Assembly: GCF_007746795.1 (NCBI RefSeq)
Contig: NZ_CP036343.1
Location: 5,927,357 to 5,991,356, forward strand
Length of the DNA stretch: 64,000 nt
Direction: 5' to 3'
Source of the DNA: Gimesia algae
GTDB taxonomy: Bacteria > Planctomycetota > Planctomycetia > Planctomycetales > Planctomycetaceae
A program made the position numbers and the translations under genes. The notes beneath the pieces are model-generated. The model saw only the letters and a program-made list of their open reading frames with translations. It did not search any database and was not told the DNA's origin. Each line of letters opens with the position of its first letter. Positions within the stretch are counted from its first letter, which is position 1. This document shows, one piece after another, positions 1-9,815 of this stretch.

Positions 1-461
1 CGTGCGGTCAGAACCGTAACGGAAGTGGTAAACTGGCCTGTATCACCATTATGGCCACCAGCGTTGCCATGCAGTGCGCCGCCGACGGTTCCCGGAATTC
101 CGACCAGGGACTCCAGGCCCGCCAGGCCAGCTTTGACCGTTTCTGAAACCAGATTTGAGAGTAAAGCCCCCGCGCCGGCAGTCACCGTTGTGCCTTCAAT
201 GCTGATTTTAGAAAAGTCGCCGGCATGGATGCGGATGACTGCTCCCTGCACGCCGGAATCTTTAATCAGGATATTTGAGGCACCGCCAAAGACGCGTACC
301 GGAATTTCGTTCTCAACACAGCATTTAATCACAGCCTGCAGTTCGTCTGCATTCCGTGGTTCCAGAAAAAACTGTGCTGGCCCCCCTATTTTGAAATAGG
401 AATACTTGGCCAGTGGTTCAGATAGTTTGAGAATCTCTTTGAAGTCTTCGATTGAACTCAT
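1..461 (-). CDS. murB: UDP-N-acetylenolpyruvoylglucosamine reductase, 3' part cut by window edge
   Basis: MurB is the FAD enzyme that reduces UDP-GlcNAc-enolpyruvate to UDP-MurNAc with NADPH, in the cytoplasmic stage of peptidoglycan synthesis. Translating the minus strand from the ATG at 461 gives 153 residues that start MSSIEDFKEIL. They carry the family landmarks YFKIGGPA near residue 22, VFGGASNILI near residue 58 and LVGIPGTVGGALHGNAG near the cut end. These are the FAD-binding glycine motifs of the N-terminal half. The rest of the protein lies outside the window. The start lies inside the 3' end of murC (44 bp overlap), so translation is probably coupled in a murC-murB unit. Family and start are both well supported. 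Confidence 0.93.
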   Translation of the reverse strand, partial: MSSIEDFKEILKLSEPLAKYSYFKIGGPAQFFLEPRNADELQAVIKCCVENEIPVRVFGGASNILIKDSGVQGAVIRIHAGDFSKISIEGTTVTAGAGALLSNLVSETVKAGLAGLESLVGIPGTVGGALHGNAGGHNGDTGQFTTSVTVLTA

Positions 462-1878
462 GATGGATCCGATTTATTTCGCCCGCTCCCATAGTAATGA
501 TGATATCACCAGATTGAGCCTCAGTCTCTAAAGTTGAGAGCATCTGGTCAAGGGAACTGCTGAAACTGACCGAAGCATTATGCAGAAGAATTCGCCTAAC
601 CAGCTCTTTTGACGTGTCAACAGGCTCTTCATCGAGCTTTTCGCGGGCTGCATACACGGGCGCAATCAGAACGCGGTCGGCCAGCTGAAAGCTGCGGGCA
701 TAATAATCCATCAAAGCCTGTGTACGCGAAACCTGATGCGGTTCATACAGACACCAGATTCTGCGATCCGGATATTCCTGCCTCAACATCTTCAAAGTTG
801 CCTGAATCGCTGTCGGATGATGGGCATAATCATCGAACAGCGTCATTCCTTTATAGGATCCCATCCGCTCATAGCGACGGTGAATCCCGGGAAATTCATA
901 AATGCCATCCCGAATCTGTTCCGCATCGATCCCGGCGGTATGACAGAGAATGGCAGCAACCATCGCATTCGAAACGTTATGTTTTCCCTTTTTCTGTAGA
1001 GAAATCTCGGAAAAGTATTCCCCCTGGTGGAACAGTCGAAACCGTAAGCCGAACGCCGTCGATTTAATATCGGTAGCCCACCAGTCTGCCCCCCGCTCCA
1101 GTGAAAAAGTAGAGATTTTTGCTTTACAGGCTTCACGCAGTTTCTGTAACCCCATGCAGGTAGAGGGTAATACTAATGATCCCCCTTTGGGAATCCGTGC
1201 GACGAACTCGGCATAAGCGGTTGTCATGTCATCCTGATTTTTAAAATAATCAAAATGGTCCGGTTCGATATTTGTGATCGCTGCATAAAACGGGAATAAA
1301 TTCAGAAAACTACGCTGATATTCACAACTCTCAGCGACAAACAATGAACCTGCGCCTGCCCAGCCATTCAGATTCTGGCTGCACAGTTCAGCACCAATCA
1401 CCGCTGAAGGTGAAACACCGGCATTTTGCAGGACATACGCCGTTAACGCAGTGGTTGTGCTTTTCCCGTGCGTTCCCGCAATGCAGACTCCCTGCTTCTG
1501 ACGCATTAGATGGCCCAGCATCTGTGCATAAGAAAACTGGGGAATTCCCATCCGTTGCGCAAATCGACGTTCCGGATTCGCCAGCCCGATCGCGGGGCTG
1601 TAAACAAGTGCACTCGTTCCTTCGGGAACAAACCGCTTGTCGTGCCCCAGATGCACCCGGTATCCGCCTGCTCGTAGTGCGGGTTCTGTAGCAAGAGAAG
1701 GGCTCAAGTCGGATCCTGTCACACGACAACCGGCACTTGCCAGATATTCCGCCAGGGCCTTCATTCCAGAACCGCAAATGCCAACCAGATGGGCCGAAGC
1801 AGGCAAGGCAGATGGCTCCAGTCGCAGTCCGTCTGTTGACTGACTTTGTTGATCAATGTTCGCTTTTGACAGGATCAT
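418..1878 (-). CDS. murC: UDP-N-acetylmuramate--L-alanine ligase
   Basis: This cytoplasmic ATP-dependent ligase adds L-Ala to UDP-MurNAc, the first step in building the peptidoglycan stem peptide. The 486 residues match the usual MurC length. A glycine-rich GICGSGM loop (33-39) forms the UDP-binding N-domain. GTHGKST (135-141) is the Mur-ligase P-loop. TNIEPDHFDYF lies in the central domain and DDYAHHPTA in the C-terminal domain. Mpl was considered, but Mpl has a different N-terminal loop and partners. The 3' end overlaps murB by 44 bp, which fits a division/cell-wall gene pair. The N-terminus has about 28 residues before the Rossmann strand, so a slightly later start is possible. Confidence 0.93.
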   Translation of the reverse strand: MILSKANIDQQSQSTDGLRLEPSALPASAHLVGICGSGMKALAEYLASAGCRVTGSDLSPSLATEPALRAGGYRVHLGHDKRFVPEGTSALVYSPAIGLANPERRFAQRMGIPQFSYAQMLGHLMRQKQGVCIAGTHGKSTTTALTAYVLQNAGVSPSAVIGAELCSQNLNGWAGAGSLFVAESCEYQRSFLNLFPFYAAITNIEPDHFDYFKNQDDMTTAYAEFVARIPKGGSLVLPSTCMGLQKLREACKAKISTFSLERGADWWATDIKSTAFGLRFRLFHQGEYFSEISLQKKGKHNVSNAMVAAILCHTAGIDAEQIRDGIYEFPGIHRRYERMGSYKGMTLFDDYAHHPTAIQATLKMLRQEYPDRRIWCLYEPHQVSRTQALMDYYARSFQLADRVLIAPVYAAREKLDEEPVDTSKELVRRILLHNASVSFSSSLDQMLSTLETEAQSGDIIITMGAGEINRIHHEFNRRLQRDSQTI

Positions 1879-2304
1879 AATCGCCTTAATGTATATCTGA
1901 AGTTCCCGATGATATTTCTCGCAGGGGTCTTCCCAGACAAGTGGCAGGTCTCGGCTGGATCGGTCCGAAATCCTACGTCTCTAACTATCGGGAATCAGCG
2001 CGTTCTGAATCCATTGGTTATGACTTTTGTTGCGACTGGATAAACATTATCGAATAGCAAGATCCTGTTGCATCAAGCCGGTCGGCTGGTGAAAATTGAT
2101 AAGATAGGAAGACTTAATCCGATTTTTACCCGAATCAGTCTGAAATCATTGAGATCCTGCCAATTTTCGTAAGTTCTTATAATTCTTCTCCGGTTGCGAT
2201 ACAATGCATTATGCCTCGAAATGGAATCTGCCTGAAGATCAGTTTTCAGGCATCATTCCCACTCTAACTCGATTCGACAGAAATCTATTGTCAGGATAAT
2301 CAGC
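1879..2304. other. Intergenic region between divergent murC and the 2305 gene
   Basis: This 426 bp stretch separates the murC start (minus) from the start of a plus-strand gene and must hold both promoters. I see no convincing open frame, strong hairpin or clean sigma-70 box pair. A TACAAT hexamer near 2195 could be a -10 element for the plus-strand gene, but no good -35 accompanies it. Confidence 0.4.
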
Positions 2305-2766
2305 ATGCAAACCTCCGATTTTGATATGCAGACCGCCCATCGATTCTTCGCCGCTGATAGTTTCAATAAGACGTGGGAGTTTCTGGAAAAACAGGACCGG
2401 GCTCCTACAGAAAACCTGGAGATGATCTCCACCAGTCATGCTTCTTTGTGGCACTGGTCGCAATTTGAAGGACATACAGACGAAAATATTTCAATCGCCT
2501 ACTGGTTGCTGTCCCGTGTCTACGCCGTCACGAATCAGCCCAGTAATGCATTCAGCTTTGCGATGCTCTGCCTCAAAATCACTCAAGACAAACATTTAAG
2601 CCCGTTCTGTCTGGCGTATGCCTATGAAGCACTGGCCCGTGCTGCATCCATATCCAATAAACCGGAAGAAATGTCAACTTACGTCGAACAGGCTAAAAAA
2701 ATTGCAGAATCGGACCTGAAAGGCGATGAAAAACAGCAATTACTGGATGATCTGAATACAATATAG
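2305..2766 (+). CDS. Conserved hypothetical helical (TPR-like) protein
   Basis: A cytoplasmic protein of 153 residues that I do not recognise. It has no signal peptide or membrane segment. The composition and spacing (AYWLLSRVY, AFSFAMLCLKI, AYAYEALARAA, TYVEQAKKIAE) suggest stacked amphipathic helix pairs like tetratricopeptide repeats, which would make it a protein-binding scaffold. It precedes the VWA-domain operon by about 70 bp on the same strand and may be co-transcribed with it. The ATG at 2305 follows a short AT-rich leader without a clear ribosome-binding site. No function can be assigned. Confidence 0.7.
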   Translation: MQTSDFDMQTAHRFFAADSFNKTWEFLEKQDRAPTENLEMISTSHASLWHWSQFEGHTDENISIAYWLLSRVYAVTNQPSNAFSFAMLCLKITQDKHLSPFCLAYAYEALARAASISNKPEEMSTYVEQAKKIAESDLKGDEKQQLLDDLNTI

Positions 2767-2839
2767 AAGTCGATTCGCTGCCGGTCTCTTCGATTCTGAG
2801 ATTCTTTGCTTTCATATCACGATACATTTGCACAAATCT

Positions 2840-5254
2840 ATGGATAAGCTGAAACAACTCCTGGAATCCTATTTCGAGATCCCCGTTGCGGGACCGGGCC
2901 AGGGTTCTGCCTGGAATTTACAGTGGAGTTCTCCCTGGCCTGGTTGGCTGCCAGACTGGGCTGTGCTCCTGCTGGGCAGCGGGATAGTTTTTCTATTGAT
3001 CTATGCGTATCTGAAAGATACCGCTCATCTGAATTTAAAAAAGCGTATCGTCCTGATTGGGATGCGACTGACACTGTTTGCCATTGTCATTCTGTTCCTC
3101 ACCCGGTTCACATTAACCATTCATAGAACCGGTTTGCCATTCGTTGCCGTCCTGATTGATGATTCTGCCAGTATGGGACTCGAAGATGACTACGCAGAAT
3201 CCGCTTCCGCCAGCGTGAGCAAACCGTTCCAGCAAGAGAGTCGGGGGAAAAACCGACTGGAACTCGTCAAAGATCTCCTGCTGCAAAACGAAGCCCGGTT
3301 TTTGACGGAACTTCAGGATAAACACAAACTGCGACTTTATCATTTTTCCGAAGAATGCCTGCCCCTGGGTGCACAAGGCCTGATCGATCTCCAGGATTAT
3401 CAGCGGACACAGGAACTCATAAAACAGCTGGAACCGGTGGGAAAAGAAACGCGTCCCTTTCATGCAGTACAAAAAGTTCTTAACGACTTTCGGGGGACTC
3501 CACCGACGGCCATCATTGTGCTTAGTGATGGTATATCCAGCACCGGTGACCTGGACCTCCTGTCAAGAGCGGGCGCACTTGCAAAATCCAAACTGGTTCC
3601 CATCTTTCCCGTTGGAGTCGGCAGCGAACAACCAGTCAAAGACCTGCAGTTGTATGACCTGCTGGTTGATGATGTCGCTTTTATCAACGACCCGATCACG
3701 GTGTCTGCCAAGGTCAAATTCTTCGGCATTCAGTCCGGTAACATGACTGTCAGTCTCAAAGAAGCGCGCACGGGTAGCCCGCTGGCGTCACGGCAGTTCC
3801 CGATCAATACCCAGAAAGATTCTCAGAAAATTGAACTGACCTTCACACCCACGAGACCCGGGTTACTCGAATATGTCATCCAGGTAGAACCTGTGAAAGG
3901 TGAAGTCAATCTCAAGAATAATCAGCAGACCGGTCAGCTATCTGTACTCGACCAGAAAATCCGTGTCCTGCTGGTCGATTCCGTTCCCCGTTATGAATAC
4001 CGCTATCTCAAGCATCTGCTGGAACGGGATAAAACAATCGAACTTCGCAGTATACTGCAGGAATCGGATCTGGAATATTCATCAGAGGATGCCACCGCCC
4101 TCGATTATTTTCCCGTCAAAAAAGAAGACCTGTACCAATATGATGTCGTCATTGTGGGCGATGCCGATCCTGCCTACTTCAGCCAGGCAGTATTTGAGAA
4201 CCTGGATCAGTTCGTTCGGGAAAAAGGGGGAGGACTGATCATGGTTGCCGGACCTCGTTTTTCTCCACACGCCTATACAAACACCAGTCTGGAAGAACTG
4301 CTTCCAGTCGAGATTTCCAAAAACAGGCAACCAACAGAATACAAACCGGTAATCGAAGGGTTTCAGCCCGAATTGACCACAGAAGGACAGTTCAGCACAT
4401 CCATCTTTCGGTTTGCAGACAATGCCGAAGAAAGTCAGGCGATCTGGAATAACCTGCCGGAACTTTACTGGTTTTATCCAGCAGATGAGATCAAACCGGG
4501 CGCCTCCGTGTTTGCAGTGCATCCCACACAAAAAGGAAAAAATGGTCAGAGAATCCCCATCATCTCGACCCAGCGTGTCGGCGCCGGCAAAGTGATCTTT
4601 AATGCTACGGATGACCTGTGGAGGTGGCGGGACCTGGTGGGTGACCTGTACTATTCCCGATTCTGGGTTCAAACGATTCGCTATCTGAGCCGATCCAAAC
4701 TCTTAAACCAGGAACAGGCTGTGGAACTGGCTCTGGACCGTAAAACTTATCAGCAAGGCGATACCGTACAGTTTCGTGTCAAATTTCTCGATGAGCAGTT
4801 AATCCCCTCTGATTCAAAAAAAGTGACGGTCATGCTCGAACGCCAGGGAGAGGCTTCGCGGCCCCTGCAGTTAACGCCTCTGGAAAAATCACCTGTAATT
4901 TTTGAGGGCAGCGTGTCAAATATCCAGGAAGGCGCCTACCACACCTGGGTCTCTCAACCCATTCTTCAGGGAAACCCGCCGTCGGTAGATTTTCGTGTCG
5001 AAATTTCTCAACGTGAACTGGTCAACCGGGATATGAATCAGAGTGATATGAAAAAAACGGCCCGGGAATCGCGTGGAAAATATTTCCCCATCTTTGCTGC
5101 CGAGCAGCTGCCTCAGTCCATACCGGCGGGTCATCCTGTTCCCCTGGAAAATGAAGAACCGATTCCTCTCTGGAACCGCTGGGAATTCCTGATTCTGTTT
5201 ACTTTACTGATCTCAGCAGAATGGCTGTTAAGAAAACGTTTTCGCTTAGTATAA
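2840..5254 (+). CDS. VWA / BatA-like membrane protein with glutamine-amidotransferase-like domain
   Basis: This inner-membrane protein of 804 residues resembles the BatA/aerotolerance-type proteins common in planctomycetes. Two membrane helices lie near residues 40-57 and 72-92. A von Willebrand A domain follows, with the MIDAS-like sequence DDSASMG at about 107 and IIVLSDGISSTGD further on. A class-I glutamine-amidotransferase-like fold (YDVVIVGDADPAYF, GGGLIMVAGP) comes next, then a beta-rich region and a final membrane helix (LILFTLLISAEWLL). An in-frame TTG at 2828 could also start it, but the ATG at 2840 is preferred. In related bacteria such genes follow MoxR and DUF58 genes; these are absent here, so the usual neighbourhood is incomplete. 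The function is probably in envelope complex assembly or stress, not proven for this family. Confidence 0.85.
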   Translation: MDKLKQLLESYFEIPVAGPGQGSAWNLQWSSPWPGWLPDWAVLLLGSGIVFLLIYAYLKDTAHLNLKKRIVLIGMRLTLFAIVILFLTRFTLTIHRTGLPFVAVLIDDSASMGLEDDYAESASASVSKPFQQESRGKNRLELVKDLLLQNEARFLTELQDKHKLRLYHFSEECLPLGAQGLIDLQDYQRTQELIKQLEPVGKETRPFHAVQKVLNDFRGTPPTAIIVLSDGISSTGDLDLLSRAGALAKSKLVPIFPVGVGSEQPVKDLQLYDLLVDDVAFINDPITVSAKVKFFGIQSGNMTVSLKEARTGSPLASRQFPINTQKDSQKIELTFTPTRPGLLEYVIQVEPVKGEVNLKNNQQTGQLSVLDQKIRVLLVDSVPRYEYRYLKHLLERDKTIELRSILQESDLEYSSEDATALDYFPVKKEDLYQYDVVIVGDADPAYFSQAVFENLDQFVREKGGGLIMVAGPRFSPHAYTNTSLEELLPVEISKNRQPTEYKPVIEGFQPELTTEGQFSTSIFRFADNAEESQAIWNNLPELYWFYPADEIKPGASVFAVHPTQKGKNGQRIPIISTQRVGAGKVIFNATDDLWRWRDLVGDLYYSRFWVQTIRYLSRSKLLNQEQAVELALDRKTYQQGDTVQFRVKFLDEQLIPSDSKKVTVMLERQGEASRPLQLTPLEKSPVIFEGSVSNIQEGAYHTWVSQPILQGNPPSVDFRVEISQRELVNRDMNQSDMKKTARESRGKYFPIFAAEQLPQSIPAGHPVPLENEEPIPLWNRWEFLILFTLLISAEWLLRKRFRLV

Positions 5255-5304
5255 TAAACCATCGTCATTTTTTTGCGTCCCGATGTTCTCCTGAAACCTT
5301 GATC

Positions 5305-8300
5305 ATGCAACATTCCATACGCACACAACTGGAACAACTGCATCACAAAATCCGCCAGCTCATCTGGCTGAATGGTTTGTGCTGGGGACTGACGCTTTTT
5401 CTTGGACTGGCGGCATTAATCATCAGCCTGGACTGGATGCTGGATATTTCAGATCCCGCCAGCAGACTTTTACTCGGCCTCGCAGCAGGTTCAACAGTGA
5501 TCTGGATCCTCTGGAAACATCTCATCGTCCCGTTAAAAACTCCGCTGACCGATTTAGACCTCGCACTGAAGATCGAACGTCGCTACCCAATCCTGCGGGA
5601 CAGTTTTTCCAGCAGCATTCAGTTTGATCACCAGTCAAACACACAGTTTGCCGGCTCTACACAAATGCGTCAGGCTGTGATTGAAGATGCTTTCCAACGG
5701 GCCTCTCAGATTAATTTTCTGGAACTGATTGATACACACCCCCTCAGAAAGATTATGTTTTCGGCAACATTCCTCTGTCTCTTAACGGCTTTCTTAACCC
5801 TGCTGCATCCACAGGAAGTGATTCTGGGGCTCCATCGTCTGATACTCCCGTTCTCTGCACCGGATTGGCCACAAAGGGTTGAATTGCAGATTCTGGACGA
5901 AGACCTGGTCCCCATCGAAACCGGGCCTAATAATCCTTATCAGGTAGTCGAAGGACAGACCTTTCAGTTTTTCGTTGAAAACCGCAATGGGACACCTCCC
6001 GAAGATCTCCGTATCGAATATCAGACCCGTCAGAAACAACAGGCTGCAGGTAAAATCTATTCTGACCCCCTGCGAATTGTGTCGGTTCCCGATGCTTCGG
6101 GAGTTGCGCACGAACTGGGTACAGGGTCTTTAGTAGTTTCCAATAAACTACTCAAACTGCGCGCTGTTGGCGGTGATGATAAACATATGCCCTGGCTCAA
6201 TATCGTCTCAGTCCCTCCCACCATGATTCAGCTGGAGCAGGTCAGACTCAGACCACCTGCTTACACTCAACTCTCCGAAGAAATACTTCCTGCCGGCATA
6301 GGCAACTTCAAAGTGCTGGTTGGCACACGTGTGGAGTTCAAAGCCAGTTCTAACAAACTATTGAAAACAGTAGCGCTACGAATCAAAAACAGCGAACCAG
6401 TCCCGCTTAAATTACAGCCGGATCGAAAACATTTTGCAGGCTCATTTGTTGTGAATGCGCCGGGAACTTATTCCTACTGGTTTGAAGCGGAAAATGATCA
6501 GGGCTTTAAGCCTCCCGCACCGGAACATTATGAAATCACAGCGACCAGCGATGGTGTTCCGGAAGTCTTTCTGGAAGTCCCCGATACCGATCTGCAGGTG
6601 ACGCCCGCTGCTCAAATCCCCCTCATGGTCGTAGTCCATGATGACCTGGGGATTGAAAGTGTCCTCATCCGTTATCAGAAATCTTCCAGCCAGGAGTCAC
6701 TCTCACGCGCATTGCGTACTGACCGCGAAAATTTTTCATTCCCCCTGCCATTCAGCTCAGAGTCTTCAGCAAACCAGCGGGAAAGCCAGTTGAAAGATCT
6801 GACACTGACAGACAACTGGAAACTCGCCGCACTGGCGCTCAAGGAAGGTGATCGGATTATTTTTCGAGCCGAAGCCCGTGATCTATTTCAGGACAGTACC
6901 TCAGCAAACTCGCAGGAAGGTCAACCTGTCGACTCCCATACAGGAACCAGTATTTCGCGTGTTTTGACGATTGTCAGCCCTCAGTTTAAAGCCAATGAAC
7001 TGGCAAACCGCCAGGCAAACCTGCTGGAGGAGCTCGCTCGTATCCTGAAGGACCAGCGTCTGCTGCACACTGAAATCAAAGACGTCCAGCATCAGCTGCA
7101 ACGGGTAGGCCAGGCACGTACCGAAGAAATCGATACGATTAAACAGGTGGAAATGGATCAGAAGCGAATTGCCTCTCAACTCCACAGCCCCCGTACAGGC
7201 CTGGAGCAACGCTCCAGTGAACTACTGCAGGAACTGGAATGGAACCGCATTGAAGACCCGGCCATGCAGCAGCGGCTCGCTGAACTCAACACGGAGCTTT
7301 CCCAGTTGAATCAGCAGGTTTTTCCTGAGATTCAGGAACAGATCACACAAGCTCGAAAAAAGATGCTGGCCAAAGTGGATGCCCGCGCTTCCCAGGATCC
7401 GGGTATCACATCGGAAAACAAAGAAACAAAGTCCGCTGATGCTGAAGAAAATAAGAGAACAGGAGCAGAGACGTCACCGCTGGAATCACTCACCGTCGCC
7501 GGGAAAGGGCAGCAACATGTGATCGAAAGACTGGATAATGTTTTAAAATCACTGGCGCAGTGGCAGAAAACAAGGGATCTGGTTTCCGAGCTGGATGAAC
7601 AGATTGAGCAACAGCGAGACATTCAGAACCAGACCGAAAAGCTGGCCAGAAAAACCATCACCAAAGCATTTGGCAAACTGAAACTGCAGGAACAGGCAGA
7701 CCTGGAAAAGCTGGCTCATCGCCAGGAACAACAGGCGGATCACTTCAAGGCGTTCCGCAACCTGCTTGACTCACTGAACGACCAGGATCAGGATATTTCA
7801 AATTCCGAACAGCAGCGAAATCAGGAAGGGATCGACTTCCTGCGGAAAAATTCTATTTCCGAAGTCATGAAGCAGACAGCCGACAAATTAAAACAAAATC
7901 AGGTAGGACAGGCTTTACAGGAACAGCAGCAACTTCAGGAGTCGATGCAGAAATTAAAAAACATCTTTGAAAATCAACCAGCCAGTTCGACTGGAGAGGT
8001 GCTAGACGAACTGATAAAAAGAGAGCAGGAATTAAACCTGATCAAACAGAAACAGGAGGACATATTACAAAAGCTGAAAAAAAGCGGGAATGCACTTAAC
8101 AATAAAGAACAGCAGGCAGAACTGCTGAAGCTGAGAAAACAGGAACAGGAATTGAAACAGCAGATGCAACAGCTGCAACAGAAACTGCAGCGGCTCAGCC
8201 TCAATAAAGCGGCAGATTCGCTGCAGCGAAGTGGTCGGCGATCATCTCAGATCAATGAGGCATTACAGCAGGGTAAGACAGCAGAAGCGCAAGAGCAGCT

Positions 8301-9042
8301 CCAGGAATCACTTGATGATCTGGAGCAGGCCCAACGGGAACTGGCTGCCCGTCGCAACGAGATGGAGGAATCTCTTGCCTTTGAAGAATTTATCAAGCTG
8401 GAATCTGAAATCAAAGGACTGGTTGAACGGCAGAAGGCTGTCATTGAGGAAACCACGCGGCTGGAACAGGAACGCCTTTCACGTGGTCGCTGGTCACGGG
8501 GACAGTTAAAATCTCTCAAACTGCTACAGCAGACTGAACAGGACCTGCAACTCAAGTCAGAAAAAGTAGCAGAAAAACTCGCAAAAGCACCCGTTTTCAA
8601 ACTGGCGATAGAAAAAGCAATCGATCACTTGAAAACGGCAGTCGACCGGCTGGACCAGAGGCTGACGGACGAACTGACACTTGACGCTGAACAGAATGCT
8701 GAATCCAGATTCAAAACTCTGTTGCAGGCGCTGAATGAAAAAACGGATCCAGAACAGACGGAAGAGCAGTCAGGCGCGAATCAGCAGATGAGGCCCTCCG
8801 ATCAGATTCCCATCATTGCACAACTTCGTTTACTCAAGCTCCTGCAGCAGGATATTCTTGATCGGACGACCGCATTCAATGATGCGTTGACACCACAGAA
8901 AAATATAACGGCAAAACAGCTTGAATTAAGAAAACAACTTTCAAAAGAACAGGCTGATCTGGCAGAACTCTCACAGGAAATATTAGAACTATTTAATCAA
9001 CTCCTGCCTGACGACCCGGAACAGAAACTTGAGATCCAATAA
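5305..9042 (+). CDS. Giant membrane-anchored coiled-coil protein (DUF4175-like)
   Basis: A 1245-residue protein with three N-terminal membrane helices (about 16-43, 50-72, 145-162). A beta-rich extracytoplasmic region to about 560 follows, then a very long Gln/Glu/Lys-rich coiled coil to the C-terminus. It resembles the large DUF4175-type proteins encoded next to VWA/BatA genes. The frame is open upstream to an ATG at 5221 that would overlap the preceding gene by 34 bp. The ATG at 5305 is preferred because it leads directly into a normal cytoplasmic start and the first helix. The stop overlaps the next gene's ATG (TAATG), so the two are translationally coupled. A structural or scaffolding role at the envelope is an inference. 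Confidence 0.82.
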   Translation: MQHSIRTQLEQLHHKIRQLIWLNGLCWGLTLFLGLAALIISLDWMLDISDPASRLLLGLAAGSTVIWILWKHLIVPLKTPLTDLDLALKIERRYPILRDSFSSSIQFDHQSNTQFAGSTQMRQAVIEDAFQRASQINFLELIDTHPLRKIMFSATFLCLLTAFLTLLHPQEVILGLHRLILPFSAPDWPQRVELQILDEDLVPIETGPNNPYQVVEGQTFQFFVENRNGTPPEDLRIEYQTRQKQQAAGKIYSDPLRIVSVPDASGVAHELGTGSLVVSNKLLKLRAVGGDDKHMPWLNIVSVPPTMIQLEQVRLRPPAYTQLSEEILPAGIGNFKVLVGTRVEFKASSNKLLKTVALRIKNSEPVPLKLQPDRKHFAGSFVVNAPGTYSYWFEAENDQGFKPPAPEHYEITATSDGVPEVFLEVPDTDLQVTPAAQIPLMVVVHDDLGIESVLIRYQKSSSQESLSRALRTDRENFSFPLPFSSESSANQRESQLKDLTLTDNWKLAALALKEGDRIIFRAEARDLFQDSTSANSQEGQPVDSHTGTSISRVLTIVSPQFKANELANRQANLLEELARILKDQRLLHTEIKDVQHQLQRVGQARTEEIDTIKQVEMDQKRIASQLHSPRTGLEQRSSELLQELEWNRIEDPAMQQRLAELNTELSQLNQQVFPEIQEQITQARKKMLAKVDARASQDPGITSENKETKSADAEENKRTGAETSPLESLTVAGKGQQHVIERLDNVLKSLAQWQKTRDLVSELDEQIEQQRDIQNQTEKLARKTITKAFGKLKLQEQADLEKLAHRQEQQADHFKAFRNLLDSLNDQDQDISNSEQQRNQEGIDFLRKNSISEVMKQTADKLKQNQVGQALQEQQQLQESMQKLKNIFENQPASSTGEVLDELIKREQELNLIKQKQEDILQKLKKSGNALNNKEQQAELLKLRKQEQELKQQMQQLQQKLQRLSLNKAADSLQRSGRRSSQINEALQQGKTAEAQEQLQESLDDLEQAQRELAARRNEMEESLAFEEFIKLESEIKGLVERQKAVIEETTRLEQERLSRGRWSRGQLKSLKLLQQTEQDLQLKSEKVAEKLAKAPVFKLAIEKAIDHLKTAVDRLDQRLTDELTLDAEQNAESRFKTLLQALNEKTDPEQTEEQSGANQQMRPSDQIPIIAQLRLLKLLQQDILDRTTAFNDALTPQKNITAKQLELRKQLSKEQADLAELSQEILELFNQLLPDDPEQKLEIQ

Positions 9043-9746
9043 TGCAGACGAGAAATAGAAAAACAACACGTTTCGTATTACTGCTGGCTATTAGTACGAC
9101 CATCACTTTCTTTGACTCTGTACCGCCAGTGATAGCAGATGAAAATACCGAAACAAAAGAGCCCAGCAAGACGCAGGCAAAAAAAACAGAACCGGACGAA
9201 CCTGCCGACAAAGACCAGTCGAACAAACAGATCGAAAAACTTAAAAAGTGGGCTCAAAAAAACCAATTACCCATTGAACCAATTATTAAAGAGATGGAAC
9301 GCGCCGGGAAACTGATTGAAAATCAGGATACGGGTAAAGAGGTGCAACAGGTTCAGCAACAGGTCGTGAAAGACCTGGAAAAACTGATTCGCCTGGTCGA
9401 GCAGGCCCCTAAAACTTCGATGCGTCTGCAAAACCAGAATAACCCGCAGAACCAGGAACAACAGCAAAAGCGACAAGACCGTGAAGGGATGCAGAAGCAG
9501 AAAAACGAAAGTCAGCTCTCTCAGGGACCTGCACGGCAGTCGACCGATCGACAGAATGAAGGCCAGGCAACCACAGGCAATCTGAATGACAAACACAATT
9601 ATGCAAAAGATGCCTGGGGACATCTGCCACCCGCGATGAGGCAGCAGCTATTGAACATCTACACCGAGAATTTTCTGCCCCAGTACGAAGATCAGGTGCG
9701 GCGTTACTATGAAGCCCTGGCAGAAAAGAAAAAACGTACTCCCTGA
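9042..9746 (+). CDS. Exported Gln/Lys-rich coiled-coil protein
   Basis: A 234-residue protein with a Sec signal peptide (RTTRFVLL-type basic start, hydrophobic core, likely cleavage after VIADE-region residue about 32). A highly charged Gln/Lys/Glu-rich middle follows, then a conserved-looking C-terminal block: WGHLPPAMRQQLL followed by FLPQYEDQVRRYYEALAEKK. The same block style occurs at the end of hypothetical proteins that follow DUF4175-like genes in planctomycetes. The ATG overlaps the previous stop by one base. It is likely a periplasmic partner of the two upstream membrane proteins, but its function is unknown. Confidence 0.78.
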   Translation: MQTRNRKTTRFVLLLAISTTITFFDSVPPVIADENTETKEPSKTQAKKTEPDEPADKDQSNKQIEKLKKWAQKNQLPIEPIIKEMERAGKLIENQDTGKEVQQVQQQVVKDLEKLIRLVEQAPKTSMRLQNQNNPQNQEQQQKRQDREGMQKQKNESQLSQGPARQSTDRQNEGQATTGNLNDKHNYAKDAWGHLPPAMRQQLLNIYTENFLPQYEDQVRRYYEALAEKKKRTP

Positions 9747-9815
9747 CCGTTTCGGGAAAGTCAGAGAAGTACGTTGAGAGAGAGCATATTTGCTATTTGA
9801 AATATTTAACCGTGA

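Noticed and set aside
25-399. Plus-strand frame of 124 codons
   Set aside because: It is the complement of the well-supported murB coding sequence on the minus strand; no family signal in this frame.
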